From the NCBI RefSeq assembly GCF_008122205.1, contig NZ_PHNJ01000012.1, positions 62,001-126,000 of the forward strand: a stretch of DNA of 64,000 nt. Direction: 5' to 3'. The notes below the pieces were generated by a model. The model saw only the letters and a program-made list of their open reading frames with translations. It was not told where the DNA came from and did no database searches. Positions 63,434 to 64,000 of the stretch are shown one piece after another; the stretch's first letter is position 1, and each line of letters opens with the position of its first letter. Source of the stretch: Natronococcus pandeyae. GTDB lineage: Archaea; Halobacteriota; Halobacteria; Halobacteriales; Natrialbaceae. A program made the translations under genes and the position numbers.

Positions 63434-64000
63434 ATGTCCGCGAACGACGATCGTGATCCACTCTTTCGATACGACGACCCGGTCTTTGCCGACGAGCGAT
63501 TGCTCGAGATCACGCACCTCCCTGGCCCGGACCGGATCGTCGGTCGCGACGAGCAGATGCAGCGAGTAGCGGACGCCCTGAATCCCGCAATCTTCGGGAG
63601 CGAGCCCAACCACCTGTTCATTTTCGGCAAGACCGGCACTGGCAAGTCGCTCATCTCCCGATCCGTGACCAAGCGCGTGATCTCGGAGGCGAAACGCGAC
63701 GACATCACGGTGAAGTACGCCTTCATCGACTGCGGCGAGCAGAACACCGAGGCGTCGATCGTGAAGACGATCGCCCAGCTCGTCAACGAACCCAAAAAGA
63801 GCGGGGTCTCCGTCCCCGACCGGGGCCTCGGGACCGGCGACTACTACAAGCGGCTCTGGCAGGCCGTCGACCACTGTACGGACGTCACTATCGTTATCTT
63901 AGACGAGATCGATATGCTCGAGGACGACGAGGTGCTCCGGAAGCTCTCGCGTGCGGGCGAGAACCGACGGATCTCCGACTCGAGTATCGGCATCATCGGC
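63434..64000 (+). CDS. orc1: Orc1/Cdc6 replication initiator (3' end outside window)
   Basis: The first 189 residues are visible. The AAA+ core has Walker A FGKTGTGKS near residue 62 and Walker B VILDEIDMLEDD near 155, with the archaeal NRISD-type sensor nearby (RRISDSSIGIIG). The start is at ATG 63434, TTTATT about 28 bp upstream. Archaeal Orc1/Cdc6 binds the origin boxes just upstream, opens DNA and recruits MCM. The gene runs past the right edge. Confidence 0.95.
   Translation, partial: MSANDDRDPLFRYDDPVFADERLLEITHLPGPDRIVGRDEQMQRVADALNPAIFGSEPNHLFIFGKTGTGKSLISRSVTKRVISEAKRDDITVKYAFIDCGEQNTEASIVKTIAQLVNEPKKSGVSVPDRGLGTGDYYKRLWQAVDHCTDVTIVILDEIDMLEDDEVLRKLSRAGENRRISDSSIGIIG

Noticed and set aside
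1-64000. tRNA or rRNA genes
   Set aside because: No cloverleaf with a TTCRA arm and no ribosomal RNA segment was found in the intergenic regions read.

Overview
The window is chromosomal DNA of a haloarchaeon (class Halobacteria). The evidence is very acidic proteins, GC-rich codons, TATA boxes about 26-30 bp before start codons with no leader or Shine-Dalgarno, Tat-type signals on most exported proteins, and archaeal hallmark genes (rpo11, srp19, gar1, gatE, dph2, salactin, orc1/cdc6). The genus cannot be fixed by reading alone.

Layout. 0-5 kb: phosphate uptake (pstS-pstC-pstA, partial phoU) with a divergent AbrB/PhoU regulator. 5-9 kb: menaquinone genes menD-menF and a sulfite-oxidase-like protein. 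9-18 kb: small haloarchaeal proteins, hisF with a duplicated 3' end behind it, a flavin/F420-type oxidase, rpo11, a rhomboid protease, a DHH phosphoesterase and a METTL5-like methyltransferase. 18-22 kb: salactin, a membrane protein, and dph2. 22-24 kb: a decayed, AT-richer patch with repeats, a frameshifted SnoaL-like gene and a 5'-truncated PD-(D/E)XK gene. 24-30.9 kb: DoxX, exported superoxide dismutase, MBL hydrolase, an acidic coiled-coil protein, and a DUF5805-like/tyrosine recombinase pair. 30.9-32.7 kb: a gene-poor zone. 32.7-42 kb: exported 5'-nucleotidase, then a long minus-strand block with two paralogous pairs of bacterial-PH-domain membrane proteins around fumC, a zinc finger and a DUF4395 protein, then bolA. 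42-46.5 kb: patatin-like lipase, cysS, a lipoprotein. 46.5-49.2 kb: PiT phosphate permease plus UspA, bracketed by inverted copies of a dispersed repeat. 49.2-56.5 kb: presenilin-like protease, gar1, srp19, the cobalamin transporter btuFCD and gatE. 56.6-64 kb: a MITE-like element, a hairpin-forming repeat, an Lrp/AsnC regulator divergent from an EamA exporter, two poorly known proteins, trmJ, and a replication origin with repeated Orc-binding motifs before a partial orc1/cdc6.

The most notable non-coding content is four copies of a MITE-like element whose terminal inverted repeats contain a stop codon; two copies sit at gene ends and supply those genes' last codons. A second dispersed repeat family (five copies) surrounds the decayed patch and the PiT/UspA pair. 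A single palindromic TATA box is centred between the divergent btuF and btuC start codons.

Functionally the window joins two phosphate import routes (ABC Pst and PiT) with an extracytoplasmic 5'-nucleotidase, respiratory quinone synthesis, cobalamin uptake, translation and RNP core genes, and a chromosomal replication start.
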